Origin: Gemmatimonadota bacterium
Lineage (GTDB): Bacteria > Gemmatimonadota > Gemmatimonadetes > Gemmatimonadales > Gemmatimonadaceae
DNA length: 64,000 nt
Assembly (NCBI GenBank): GCA_028287235.1
Contig: JAQBQB010000028.1
Coordinates: forward strand, 62,001 to 126,000
Direction of reading: 5' to 3'
Of the stretch, positions 8,174 to 17,035 are shown in pieces. A program made the position numbers and the translations under genes. Under the pieces are notes generated by a model that saw only the letters and a program-made list of their open reading frames with translations, did no database searches and was not told the origin of the DNA. Position 1 is the stretch's first letter, and every line of letters begins with the position of its first letter.

Positions 8174-11146
8174 TCAGTGCACCAGTCGCCGCGAGAAAAA
8201 GCGGAAGCGCTTCGCCATCGTCGGCGGCGCGGCGTCGGCCAAGACCGGATGCCGCTTGGTGGCCATCAAACGCTCGGTGGCCGAGCGCGCGGTGGCGGTG
8301 TCGCCGAGAGCCAACGACAGCTCCGTCAGCAGCTCGAGGCCCGTCGCGCGATAGCGCGGCCATCCGCGCATGTACGACCGGCGTTGCAACGCCGCGGCCG
8401 CATGCCGCGGGTCGCCGATCGACTGATACTCGCGCGCGACCACGAGATTCGCGTAGCGCATCGCGTCGCTCACCGCCGGTCCGCTCAACATCAGAGAATC
8501 CAAATGCGCGAGACGATCGTGCGCCGCCGCGCCGCGCTCGGCGATCGCGAGCGACGCATCGAGCAGCTCGGCGCAGGCGGACGGATTCGCGCCGACCGGC
8601 ACAGTGAAGCGCAGCACGCCTCCGGTGCGGAGCACGCGGAGCGCGGCGCGCGCGCCCGATGTGTCGCGGACCGACAGCCGCCACTGGCCCACCACGCAGG
8701 CGTCCGCCAACCGCACCGCGCTGTCGGCGCGCGCCCCCGGCGTCGCGCCGTCCACGAATCGCTCGAGCTGCGCAGCGGCGGCGAGCGCGGCGCTATAGTC
8801 GCCGTTCGAGTACAGCGCGTCGAGCACGCGCAGCCGAAGCTGCGGGTGCAGCGCCGGTTGCCGGGCGCCGACGTCGCTCGTGATGGCGAGGGCGGACGCG
8901 AAGTCGCCGCTGTTGAGTGCGCGGCTGTGTCGCGCCAGCGCGACGTCCACTTCCTCGGCGTCGCTCAATTGACGGCGGCGCAGAATCTCGAGCGCACGGT
9001 CGCCGTCGTCGATCGAGACGCCGTCGAACTGGCTCGTCATGGCGATCGCGCGCAATGCACCGTTCGGTGCGCCGTCGAACGCGCGGCGCACGCGCGATAG
9101 CTCACGCGTGTCCCCCAGCGCGTTTGCCGCGCGCCAGCGAACGAACACGCTCATCGCGTCGGCGGTGTCGGGCGTTTGATCGTCGGCGATCAGCCGTCGC
9201 AGCGCCGCGGTGTCGCGTTGGCGCGCGAGGAGCAGCGAGAGCATCCGCCGCGACGGCGCGAAGGTGGGATCGAGCTGCAGGGCGTGCCGGAACGAGTCCT
9301 CGGCGCGCACCGGGCCGTCGTGCATACCCAGGACTTCGGCATCGTAGTAGAAACTTTCGCCGAGCTCGTGCCACCCCTCGGCGCGATCGGGCGCCACGCG
9401 AACGACGCGCTCCCACGCGGCGAGCGCCTCGGCGGCCGACGACGGCTCGGGATAGCGCGGTCCGGCGAACGCGCGAAGATATGCGCGATCGGCGGGCGGC
9501 AGATCCGCCTGGCGAGCCCACGCCAGCGCAAGCCCGCGATCGTGTTGCTCGGCGGCGTTGGCGCGATCCGCGGCCATCGCGAGGCCGAGCGCCGCGAGCG
9601 CGAATCCCTGGTCCTGCGCGAGCGCCTGCTCGTAGGAGCGCGACGCCCCGTAATAGTCGGCGCGCCGGTAGGCCGACCGTCCGGCGAGATAGGCGCGCAG
9701 TCCGGCCGGCGAGATACTCTCCGTGGGCGGCAGCGATCCAACACGATCGCCCGCCTCGGTGAGGATCAATCCGCTGATGATGCGATCGGTGAGGACGATC
9801 AGGCTGTCGGGCGAGCCGCGCACGTCGGCTTTTGCCTTGACGCGCGCACGAATGGCGTCGACGAGGGACACGTGCACGATCACGCCGGCGGGTGAGCTCT
9901 CGACGGAGCCGATGACGACTTCGCCGGCGTCGAGATCGCGCGCGACGCGCGATGCATCGATCACCGACACCGCGCTGTCGCGGCCGTAGCCGGCGCGCCG
10001 CCAGGCCTGCAGCACGCGCGCCGGATCGGCGGCGCGCTTCGTGTCGGCATCGGCGATCCGCGTGGTGAGGAGGTCGAGCAACCCTTCGCGGAGATAGGCC
10101 GTGGCCGGGTCGGTGTCGGCGACGTGAAACGGCGCGACCATGATGGTGGACGCCTGCACCGCCGCGCGCGCGTTCGCGAGCCGCGACACCACGCCCCCGA
10201 GCGCGGCGGCGACGCCGACGAGTGCGGCTGCGGCGAGTGCCCAGCGCGCTCCCCCGCTCAATCTCCGTCGCCGCGCGACCGCGTGTGTCGCCGTTGGAGC
10301 TTCGACGGAAACGGGCGCGACCTGGGCGCCGACGGACTCCGCGCCGTCCAGCGCGCTGTCGTGGCGATCGGGCGCGGCGGCGTCGCGAACTGGCGCGTCC
10401 GCGACGATGGCGGCGATTGGCGGCTGCTCCCTGAGCCGTGCGACCAACGCGACGACTGCCCGATCGGGGGGAAGATCGAGTTCTTCGCGCATGCGCGATT
10501 CGTGAGCGCGGGCCCGCTGCAACGCGCCGGCTGCGTCTCCGGCGGCCATCATGCAGGTCATGAGCTGCGCGACGGCAGCGCCGTCGAGCGGATCGTGATC
10601 CGCCAGTCGCGACCGCCATCGAAGCTCGGACTCCGTGTCACCGGCGCGGGCACACGACTCCGCGAGCGTCTTCAGTACGTCGGCGTACGCACGCGACAAC
10701 CGATCTCGCTCGACGGAGACCCAGAAATCGAATTCGGGGCCCCCGTTGAGGTAGAACCCATCGAGAAACGGCCCGCCGTACGCCTCCGCCGCGTCAGCAA
10801 GGCGGCCCTCGTGCAACGCACTTTGAAAATCCCCCACGTCCGACGCGATCACGACCGGATTCAGGCGGAGATCGGCGCCTTGAAGAAAGATTTGTTCGAC
10901 GCCGAGCGCGCGGCGTATATGGTACAGGGATTGGGTGAGCGCATGGCGAGACTTGTCGGGATCGCCCTCGGACCAGAGCAGGGCGAGTAGCTTGTCTCGT
11001 GACACGCCTCCTCCACCTGCTCGGGAGCCTGCGGTCGCGAGCACGCTGAGGATCGCGAGCAGGCGCCGCTGGCCGGCGGCTCCGGAGAGGAGCTCGCCGT
11101 CTTTGCTCAGGTAGACACTTCCGAAGGTGCGCAGCCGTAGCGTCAT
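8174..11146 (-). CDS. Membrane-anchored BTAD (SARP-like) transcriptional regulator with TPR-like region
   Basis: I place the start at the ATG at 11146, where MTLRLRTFGSVYL opens the winged-helix domain, giving 990 residues. Residues 1-95 are an OmpR-type DNA-binding domain (KLLALLWSEGDPDKSRHALT, QSLYHIRRALG). Residues about 105-235 are a bacterial transcriptional activation domain (FLDGFYL, DHDPLDGAAVAQLM, LDLPPDRAV). A membrane helix spans about 301-322 (ALAAAALVGVAAALGGVV). After it come a TolB/adenylate-cyclase-associated type segment (MVAPFHVADTDPATAYLREG) and helical TPR-like repeats. It probably senses an envelope signal through its periplasmic part. It lies upstream of SusC on the same strand and may regulate it. 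Confidence 0.85.
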   Translation of the reverse strand: MTLRLRTFGSVYLSKDGELLSGAAGQRRLLAILSVLATAGSRAGGGGVSRDKLLALLWSEGDPDKSRHALTQSLYHIRRALGVEQIFLQGADLRLNPVVIASDVGDFQSALHEGRLADAAEAYGGPFLDGFYLNGGPEFDFWVSVERDRLSRAYADVLKTLAESCARAGDTESELRWRSRLADHDPLDGAAVAQLMTCMMAAGDAAGALQRARAHESRMREELDLPPDRAVVALVARLREQPPIAAIVADAPVRDAAAPDRHDSALDGAESVGAQVAPVSVEAPTATHAVARRRRLSGGARWALAAAALVGVAAALGGVVSRLANARAAVQASTIMVAPFHVADTDPATAYLREGLLDLLTTRIADADTKRAADPARVLQAWRRAGYGRDSAVSVIDASRVARDLDAGEVVIGSVESSPAGVIVHVSLVDAIRARVKAKADVRGSPDSLIVLTDRIISGLILTEAGDRVGSLPPTESISPAGLRAYLAGRSAYRRADYYGASRSYEQALAQDQGFALAALGLAMAADRANAAEQHDRGLALAWARQADLPPADRAYLRAFAGPRYPEPSSAAEALAAWERVVRVAPDRAEGWHELGESFYYDAEVLGMHDGPVRAEDSFRHALQLDPTFAPSRRMLSLLLARQRDTAALRRLIADDQTPDTADAMSVFVRWRAANALGDTRELSRVRRAFDGAPNGALRAIAMTSQFDGVSIDDGDRALEILRRRQLSDAEEVDVALARHSRALNSGDFASALAITSDVGARQPALHPQLRLRVLDALYSNGDYSAALAAAAQLERFVDGATPGARADSAVRLADACVVGQWRLSVRDTSGARAALRVLRTGGVLRFTVPVGANPSACAELLDASLAIAERGAAAHDRLAHLDSLMLSGPAVSDAMRYANLVVAREYQSIGDPRHAAAALQRRSYMRGWPRYRATGLELLTELSLALGDTATARSATERLMATKRHPVLADAAPPTMAKRFRFFSRRLVH

Positions 11147-11268
11147 GGAGCCGTGTAGGGCCGTGTCGTGCCGTCTGATATTGATCTGAGGCTCTGCAAC
11201 TATAAATGCGTCGTTGGCAGGCCGGAACGCAACAACGGCTGAGTCGTCAAGCAGTCGTACGCCCTCGC

Positions 11269-12111
11269 ATGAGCCCACCGATGTCCGCTGCAGTCCCTCT
11301 AACTTTTCCCGGCGGCGACGACCCGCAACGCGACGCGGCCCCCCGCGCCGGTCAGCGCGTCGCCGTGAGCGTGGTCATTCCGACGCTCAACGAGGCCGCG
11401 CAAATCGGCCAAGCTGTCGGGGACCTGTCGTGGGCCGACGAGGTCGTGGTGATCGACGGCGGCTCGACGGACAACACTGCGGCGCTCGCCGAGGCGGCCG
11501 GCGCCCGCGTGATCGTCGTGCGCGGGGAGACGATCGCCGCGCAACGGAACGCGGGCATCGCCAGCGCGCGCAACGCCTGGGTCCTGGCCCTCGACGCCGA
11601 CGAGCGCGTGAGCCCACAGCTCCGTGCCGAGCTCGGACAGGTGGTGGCCGGCCGCAATCCCACCCACGCGGCCTACCGGATGAAATTCCGGAACCACTAC
11701 CTGGGACGCGAGCTTCGGCACGGACCGTGGGGCCGCGACTGGCACGTGCGGCTGTTTTCGCGCGACCGCCGGTACGTGTGCCATCGCGTCCACGAGCACC
11801 TCGAGGCGATCGACGACGTGGGTACGCTCACGGGCCCGATCATCCACAACCCGTATCGCGATCTCTCCCACCACGTGACGAAGATCGTGAAGTACTCGCG
11901 ATGGGGCGCGGACGATCTGCACGCGCGCGGACGGCGCGCCGGGGTGTGGGAGCTGACGGCGCGTCCGGCATGGCGGTTCGTCCGTGATTACGTTGTCTTC
12001 TCCGGGTGGCGCGACGGAGCCGTTGGTTTCGTCGCGGCCGCGCTGAGCGCCTTCGCGGCGTTCCTGAAGTACGCCTTTCTCTTTGCCAGGAGCCAGTCGC
12101 CGAACGCATGA
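11269..12111 (+). CDS. Family 2 glycosyltransferase, LPS core type (WaaE/KdtX-like)
   Basis: The ATG at 11269 gives about 280 residues; the ATG at 11281 is an equal alternative. The GT-A fold shows as VSVVIPTLNEAAQIG, the DGGSTDNT nucleotide-sugar loop and LDADERV, which is the DxD metal site. The segment after the DxD (MKFRNHYLGRELRHGPWGRD, then HRVHEHLE) is typical of the WaaE/KdtX group, which adds a glucose or similar residue to the LPS inner core. A hydrophobic C terminus (FVAAALSAFAAFLKYAFLFA) suggests attachment to the inner membrane. The stop overlaps the next start as ATGA, so the two genes are translationally coupled. It is divergent from the BTAD regulator. Confidence 0.85.
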   Translation: MSPPMSAAVPLTFPGGDDPQRDAAPRAGQRVAVSVVIPTLNEAAQIGQAVGDLSWADEVVVIDGGSTDNTAALAEAAGARVIVVRGETIAAQRNAGIASARNAWVLALDADERVSPQLRAELGQVVAGRNPTHAAYRMKFRNHYLGRELRHGPWGRDWHVRLFSRDRRYVCHRVHEHLEAIDDVGTLTGPIIHNPYRDLSHHVTKIVKYSRWGADDLHARGRRAGVWELTARPAWRFVRDYVVFSGWRDGAVGFVAAALSAFAAFLKYAFLFARSQSPNA

Positions 12112-12821
12112 AGCTCACGATCCTGATGTATCACAAGATCGACGAGCTCACCCCCAGCGTTCGCTACCCCGGCAACTACGTCACTCCCGCTCAGTTCGCG
12201 CGACAGATGGACGCGCTCCTGATGTGGGGGTATCGCACGATCCGCTTCGACCGGTGGCTCGATTACCGCGACGGACGCGCCACCGACCTTCCCGAGAAGC
12301 CGCTGATCGTCACCTTCGACGACGGCTACACCTGCTTCGACCGCAACGCGTGGCCGGTGCTCAAGGCACGCGGCATGGGCGCGACGGTGTTCCTCGTCGC
12401 CGGCCAGATTGGCGGCACGAACGCCTGGGATCGCGAAGAGAAGCAGGAACCGCTGCTGGACGCACCGCGCATCCGCCAACTACAGGGCGAAGGCGTGCAC
12501 TTCGGGTCGCACAGCTACAACCATGCGGCGTTGGCGAGGATCCCTGAGGCGCGCGCCCTCGATGAATTGAAAAAATCTCGTGCGACGCTCACTGCGGTGC
12601 TCGGCCGTGCTCCCGATGTCGTTGCGTATCCGTTCAGCAACCAAAATCGGGCGATCCGGCGAATGGCCGAAGAAGCCGGGTACCGTTGCGCGGTTCGCGG
12701 AAAAGGTCGGATGAATTGGAAATGGAATGATCCATTCGGGTTGCGACGAATCAAGCCCGGAAACGATCTGGGCGATTTGCGCCGGACGTTGCTGCGGGAA
12801 CGGTACGTTAGAGTTTTCTGA
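12108..12821 (+). CDS. Polysaccharide deacetylase (NodB / CE4 family)
   Basis: This 237-residue protein starts at the ATG that overlaps the preceding stop. The CE4 motifs are present in order: TFDDGYTCFD near residue 64 (catalytic Asp plus metal Asp), HSYNHAALA (metal His pair), VVAYPFSNQN, and a C-terminal hydrophobic motif. There is no signal peptide, so it may act in the cytoplasm on a lipid- or nucleotide-linked sugar. It is more likely to be linked to the partner glycosyltransferase than to degrade external chitin. The family removes N-acetyl groups from GlcNAc residues. The gene ends exactly where the palindromic repeat at 12822 begins. Confidence 0.85.
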   Translation: MKLTILMYHKIDELTPSVRYPGNYVTPAQFARQMDALLMWGYRTIRFDRWLDYRDGRATDLPEKPLIVTFDDGYTCFDRNAWPVLKARGMGATVFLVAGQIGGTNAWDREEKQEPLLDAPRIRQLQGEGVHFGSHSYNHAALARIPEARALDELKKSRATLTAVLGRAPDVVAYPFSNQNRAIRRMAEEAGYRCAVRGKGRMNWKWNDPFGLRRIKPGNDLGDLRRTLLRERYVRVF

Positions 12822-13137
12822 GCTTGACTGGCCGCTACACCGGGAAGACTCCGTCATTTTGTTCGCGGATGACGCGGAAACTGCGGCGGAAAAGGCCGGA
12901 TCGCTCCATGCGCATTCGAGTCTCCGAGCGCAACGAGCCCGGACGAGCTTTTTCTCTGGAACTGACGCTCGGGACGCCGCTACTGGCGTCCCGAGCGTCT
13001 CTGTTTTTCCAAAGGAAAAGTCCCGGCTCGTTGGGCCGGGACTTTTCTATCGAGAGGAGCGATCCGGCTTTTCCCGCGTCATCCGCGTCATCCGTGTGAA
13101 AACGACGGAATCCTCTTGGAGTAGCGGCCGGTCAAGC
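12822..13137. repeat. Giant imperfect palindrome, copy B (about 316 bp)
   Basis: This inverted repeat starts on the base after the deacetylase stop and ends 20 bases before the stop of the convergent gene, so it fills the gap completely. Outer ends are GCTTGAC (12822-12828) and GTCAAGC (13131-13137). Arms share GGCCGCTAC, CGGATGACGCGGA and GCCGGATCGCTCC. The centre is GACGCTCGGGACGCC (12964-12978) facing GGCGTCCCGAGCGTC (12985-12999), a perfect 15-bp stem. Blocks CGCAACGAGCCCGGACGA and CGCTCGGGACG are identical to copy A at 1690-1997. In this position it would work as a terminator for both strands. Confidence 0.9.
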
Positions 13138-13157
13138 AAATCGGTTCAGATCGAGCC

Positions 13158-16100
13158 TCACGGAACCAGCGGATGCTCCGGTCCCAACACCCGATTGACC
13201 TCCTTCTCGAACGCATCCAGATCTTTCCGCAGCACCGAGTATCGCTCGACGGCGTCCCGGCCAATTCTCTGATCGGCTCTTCCCGTCATGCCCGAGAGAT
13301 AGGTGATCTGCGTCTGCAGGCCGGGCTGGCCGTAGCGAATTCCTTCGCCCGCGCCGAAGATCGTCGTGGCCAACGCGTTGACCTTGGCGAGTGAGTCGGC
13401 GTTGCCGCCGTTCCGCAGACGGGTGCGTGCCTGGCGGACTCGGTTCGCGTAGCGGTTGGTCTCCGCCACCATCTCGCGCATGCGCACGTTGTGGTCGTAC
13501 TGCTCCTTCAGGTCGGCCGCGGTAACGCCGTCGGCTCCGAGGCGCGGGTCCATGCGCAGCGCGAGCGGCTGCGTGTCCGTCCAGCTGCCCGCGGTCATCT
13601 TCACACGATACGCGCCCGGCGGCACCATCAGGCCCGCACCGTCGTTGTAGTCCCACGTCACGCGGTTCATGCCCCCGTTCGTGGTGAGACGCACCGGCGG
13701 CGGCGCACGACGCGCGACCGGCGCTTCGTCATCGCTCGGTGCGGCGGGCGTATCCTCCGCGGCCGTAGCGGTCGCGGCTTCGCTCGAGTACTTGCGAACG
13801 GACTTGCCTGCGGCGTCGAGAATCTCGATCGTCACCGGTCCGCTCTGTCCTCTGCCGAGGAAGTAGTTCACCGACGCGCCGTTCGGCGCGAACTGCGGTT
13901 GGCCGGACAGCGCCGGTCCGCCGCCGCCGAATCCACCGCGGCCTCCGCCCAGCCGCGCACGAATCGCTTCGCGCGGCTTGAACAGCACCGCCGCGCTCGC
14001 GGCGGTCTGCTGCGCGATCTGCTGGAGCGGCGTGATGTCGTCGAGCACCCAGATCGAGCGACCCTGCGTGGACACGACGAGATCGTTGTGGTGCACCTTG
14101 ATGTCCGTGATCGGAACCACCGGCATGTTCAGGTCGAACTTCTGCCAATGCGACCCGTTGTCGTACGAAATGAACATCCCGAACTCGGTGCCGGCATAGA
14201 GCAGCCCCTCTCGCGTGGGATCTTCACGCACGACTCTGGTCGGCCAGTCCATGGGAATGCCGTTCTTGCCGTCAGTCAGACGCTTCCACGTGGCGCCGTA
14301 GTCGTCGGTCTTGTAGATGTACGGCTCGAAGTCGCCGAGCAAATAGCGATAGACCGCGTAGTACGCGGAACCTTTGCGGTGCGGCGACGTCTCGATGTAC
14401 TGCACGCGGCCGCCCTTCGGCAGATCCTTGGGCGTGACGTTCTTCCACGACTTGCCGTTGTCGCGCGTGATGTAGAACGGACCGTCGTTCGAGCCCGTCC
14501 AGATGACGCCCGGCTCGAGCTTCGACTCGCTGATCGCGTAGATCGTGCTGTAGAACTCCTCGCCCGTCACGTCGCGCGTGATCGGCTCGCCGCTCCCGCC
14601 TTGCCCCTCGAGGGGATTGGCGGTCAGATCGGGCGAGATCTTTTCCCAGTGCACGCCGCCGTCGCGCGAGCGGTGCACGAACTGCGAGCCGTAGTAGACG
14701 ACGCTCGTATCGTGGAAGGAGACTTCCATCGGCGACACGCGCTGGAAGCGATAGATCAGGTCCTTCGCGTCGTTGCCGTACAGCGACTGGCCGCCGACCC
14801 AGTAGCTCTGCTCCTGCCGCGTGTTCATGAACATGCGACTGAACTGGCCCTTGCAGGCGCCGTACACGACCGCGGGATTCTTCGGATGCGGAATGATCGG
14901 TCCCGTCTCGCACCCCGGGCCGCCTTCGAAGGGCTCCGTCTGTCCCGGCACCGGCGCACTCGGCGCGATGATCGTGGCGTCGTCCTGCTGCGCCCCGTAA
15001 ATGCGATACGGGAATTGTTCGTCCATCCACACGCCGTAGATCTCGGCGGTGGGCTGATTCATCTGCGTCGACCACGTGCGTCCGCCGTCCTGTGAGACGT
15101 TCGCGCCGCCGTCGTTCGACTGGATCATGATCTTCCCGTCCTTCGGGTTGATCCACATGTCGTGATTGTCACCGTGCGGCGTGCGCAGCGTCGTCCAGTT
15201 TGCGCCGCCGTCGATGGACTTGTAGAAATTCTCCGCGCCGCCGTAGACGATGTCGGCGTTCGTCGGATCGGCCGCGAGCGCCACGTAGTAGAACGGGCGC
15301 GTCGTCAGCTGCCCGAAGGTGCTGATCAACTTCCACGACTGGCCCGCGTCCTCGGAGCGATACAGTCCGCTGCCGGGCTTCGCTTCGATCAGCGCGTAGA
15401 CGCGATTCGGGTTGGCCGCCGTCACGGCGAGGTTCGCCTTTCCCACGAGCTCCGTCGGAAGGCCGTTCGTGATCTTGGTGAAGTGCTCGCCGCCGTCGGT
15501 GCTCTTGTAGAAGCCGCCCTCGCGCGCGCCGCTGATGATCGTCCACGGCTTGCGTTGGCCGTGCCACATCCAGACGTAGACCACGTCCGGGTTCGCGGGG
15601 TTGAGCTCGATGTCCGCGGCGCCCGTGCTGTCGGAGATGAAGAGCACGTTGCGCCAGGTCTTGCCGCCGTCGGTCGTCTTGAACACGCCGCGCTCGTGGT
15701 TCGGCTTGAACGCGTTGCCCACCGCCGCGACCCACGCCACGTTCGGATTGCTCGGATGAATGCGCACGCCGCCAATCTGGCCGGCGTCGTACAGTCCCGC
15801 GAAGCTCCAGCTTTGCCCGGCGTCGGTCGACTTGTAGATGCCACGGCCGGTGGAGACGTTGCTGCGAATGTCGTCCGAGCCGGTGCCGAGGTAGATGATG
15901 TTCGGATCGGACTCGGAGACCTCGACAGCGCCGGTCGACGCGACCGGCAGTTTGCCGTCGGTGATCGGAAGCCACGACGCGCCCGCGTCGGTCGTCTTGA
16001 ACAATCCGCCGCTCGCAACGCCCATGTAGAAGGTGCGCGGTTGCGACGGGACGCCGGTCACCGTGGTGACACGTCCGCCACGCGGCGGGCCGACGTTCCG

Positions 16101-16244
16101 GAAACGGAGACCGTGCAACAGCGTCGTGTCGACGCTCGGGAGCATGACCGAAATTTGCGCGCCCGATGCGGCGCGCTGTTGTTGAGCTTGGAGTACGCCG
16201 GCTGCCGCGAGAACGGTGACCGCCGCTAGATGACGAACGCGCAT
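13158..16244 (-). CDS. Exported Asp-box (BNR / VPS10-like) beta-propeller protein
   Basis: This 1028-residue protein has a signal peptide (MRVRHLAAVTVLAAAGVLQA). About ten Asp-box repeats of the S/T-x-D-x-G-x-x-W type lie between residues 60 and 700, for example TDAGASW, STDAGQSW, TTDGGKTW, SIDGGANWTT, SQDGGRTW, TRDNGKSW and SYDNGSHW. This indicates two seven-bladed propellers as in sortilin/VPS10 and xyloglucanase-like proteins. A Gly-rich linker (RLGGGRGGFGGGGPALSG) precedes a beta-sandwich domain and a helical C terminus. Proteins of this build are numerous in Gemmatimonadota and Acidobacteriota. No glycosidase catalytic residues can be assigned, so a binding or scaffold role is as likely as hydrolysis. 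Confidence 0.85.
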   Translation of the reverse strand: MRVRHLAAVTVLAAAGVLQAQQQRAASGAQISVMLPSVDTTLLHGLRFRNVGPPRGGRVTTVTGVPSQPRTFYMGVASGGLFKTTDAGASWLPITDGKLPVASTGAVEVSESDPNIIYLGTGSDDIRSNVSTGRGIYKSTDAGQSWSFAGLYDAGQIGGVRIHPSNPNVAWVAAVGNAFKPNHERGVFKTTDGGKTWRNVLFISDSTGAADIELNPANPDVVYVWMWHGQRKPWTIISGAREGGFYKSTDGGEHFTKITNGLPTELVGKANLAVTAANPNRVYALIEAKPGSGLYRSEDAGQSWKLISTFGQLTTRPFYYVALAADPTNADIVYGGAENFYKSIDGGANWTTLRTPHGDNHDMWINPKDGKIMIQSNDGGANVSQDGGRTWSTQMNQPTAEIYGVWMDEQFPYRIYGAQQDDATIIAPSAPVPGQTEPFEGGPGCETGPIIPHPKNPAVVYGACKGQFSRMFMNTRQEQSYWVGGQSLYGNDAKDLIYRFQRVSPMEVSFHDTSVVYYGSQFVHRSRDGGVHWEKISPDLTANPLEGQGGSGEPITRDVTGEEFYSTIYAISESKLEPGVIWTGSNDGPFYITRDNGKSWKNVTPKDLPKGGRVQYIETSPHRKGSAYYAVYRYLLGDFEPYIYKTDDYGATWKRLTDGKNGIPMDWPTRVVREDPTREGLLYAGTEFGMFISYDNGSHWQKFDLNMPVVPITDIKVHHNDLVVSTQGRSIWVLDDITPLQQIAQQTAASAAVLFKPREAIRARLGGGRGGFGGGGPALSGQPQFAPNGASVNYFLGRGQSGPVTIEILDAAGKSVRKYSSEAATATAAEDTPAAPSDDEAPVARRAPPPVRLTTNGGMNRVTWDYNDGAGLMVPPGAYRVKMTAGSWTDTQPLALRMDPRLGADGVTAADLKEQYDHNVRMREMVAETNRYANRVRQARTRLRNGGNADSLAKVNALATTIFGAGEGIRYGQPGLQTQITYLSGMTGRADQRIGRDAVERYSVLRKDLDAFEKEVNRVLGPEHPLVP

Positions 16245-16318
16245 GAACGATGAACCTCGATCGGGGTGGACTGGATGCTGCGGGCACGGCCGTTGCGCTC
16301 CCCATGGATGGACTCACC

Positions 16319-16927
16319 ATGAGAGCGCTCACCATGCTGAACAGTACGCAGATTCACCGCGCCGTGTTGGCCGGCGCCGCGGCCGCCGCCCTTCTCTCGG
16401 CGTGCTCGAAGAAGCCCGCCGGCGAATCGGCCGGGACGGTGGATACCGCCACCCTGCACACGAGTGCCGTGACGCAGGCGGTCGGCCCGGGCGTTCACGT
16501 CACGCGTACCGACGCAAGTAGCGCGTCGAAGGCCACGGGGTTGGAGCTGACGCCGCAGAACTTCACCGCCTTTGTCGCCGCGGCCGATAGCCTCGTCGCG
16601 CTCCAGGGGCGCGATGCGGCAGCCCATACGTATTTGACCGCGAACCTGACCGACGCCGGATCCACTGACGCGGATGCGGGCCTCAAGTATCTGGAGTCGA
16701 ACGACGCGGTGAGCAAGGCGATCAGCAGCGCGGGCATCTCGCCGCGCGACTACTTCGTCGAGGCGATCGCCATTGCGGACGCGTCGCAGTTCATGAACGA
16801 CCCCAAGGCCGCGCCGCCCACGCCGGCGCTCGCGAAGAACGCCGAGTTCCTGCGCCAGCACACGGCCGACCTCGCGCGGCTGCGCGCGCAACAAGACAAC
16901 AAGCCGGCGGTGGTGGTGACGCCGTAG
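16319..16927 (+). CDS. Hypothetical lipoprotein, helical
   Basis: The lipoprotein signal LAGAAAAALLSAC followed by SKKPAGES fixes this gene as exported. Several starts are possible: ATG at 16304, 16319 and 16334 all lie just before the signal, and I use 16319. The mature part is alpha-helical, with ELTPQNFTAFVAAADSLVAL and a Lys/Ala-rich C terminus (FLRQHTADLARLRAQQDNKP). This resembles small Gemmatimonadota lipoproteins of unknown function, and I cannot name a family. It is divergent from the Asp-box gene, with starts about 75 bases apart, so they share a promoter region. The following M14 peptidase lies 108 bases downstream on the same strand. Confidence 0.6.
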   Translation: MRALTMLNSTQIHRAVLAGAAAAALLSACSKKPAGESAGTVDTATLHTSAVTQAVGPGVHVTRTDASSASKATGLELTPQNFTAFVAAADSLVALQGRDAAAHTYLTANLTDAGSTDADAGLKYLESNDAVSKAISSAGISPRDYFVEAIAIADASQFMNDPKAAPPTPALAKNAEFLRQHTADLARLRAQQDNKPAVVVTP

Positions 16928-17035
16928 GTCGCTCCAACGTCGTGACGCCTTCCGCCCCTTCGTGGCGCGCGATATTCTCCGTCGCGCGCCCACGTTGGAT
17001 TTGCGGCGCCGACCCTCGCCTCGACGCCACGACAC

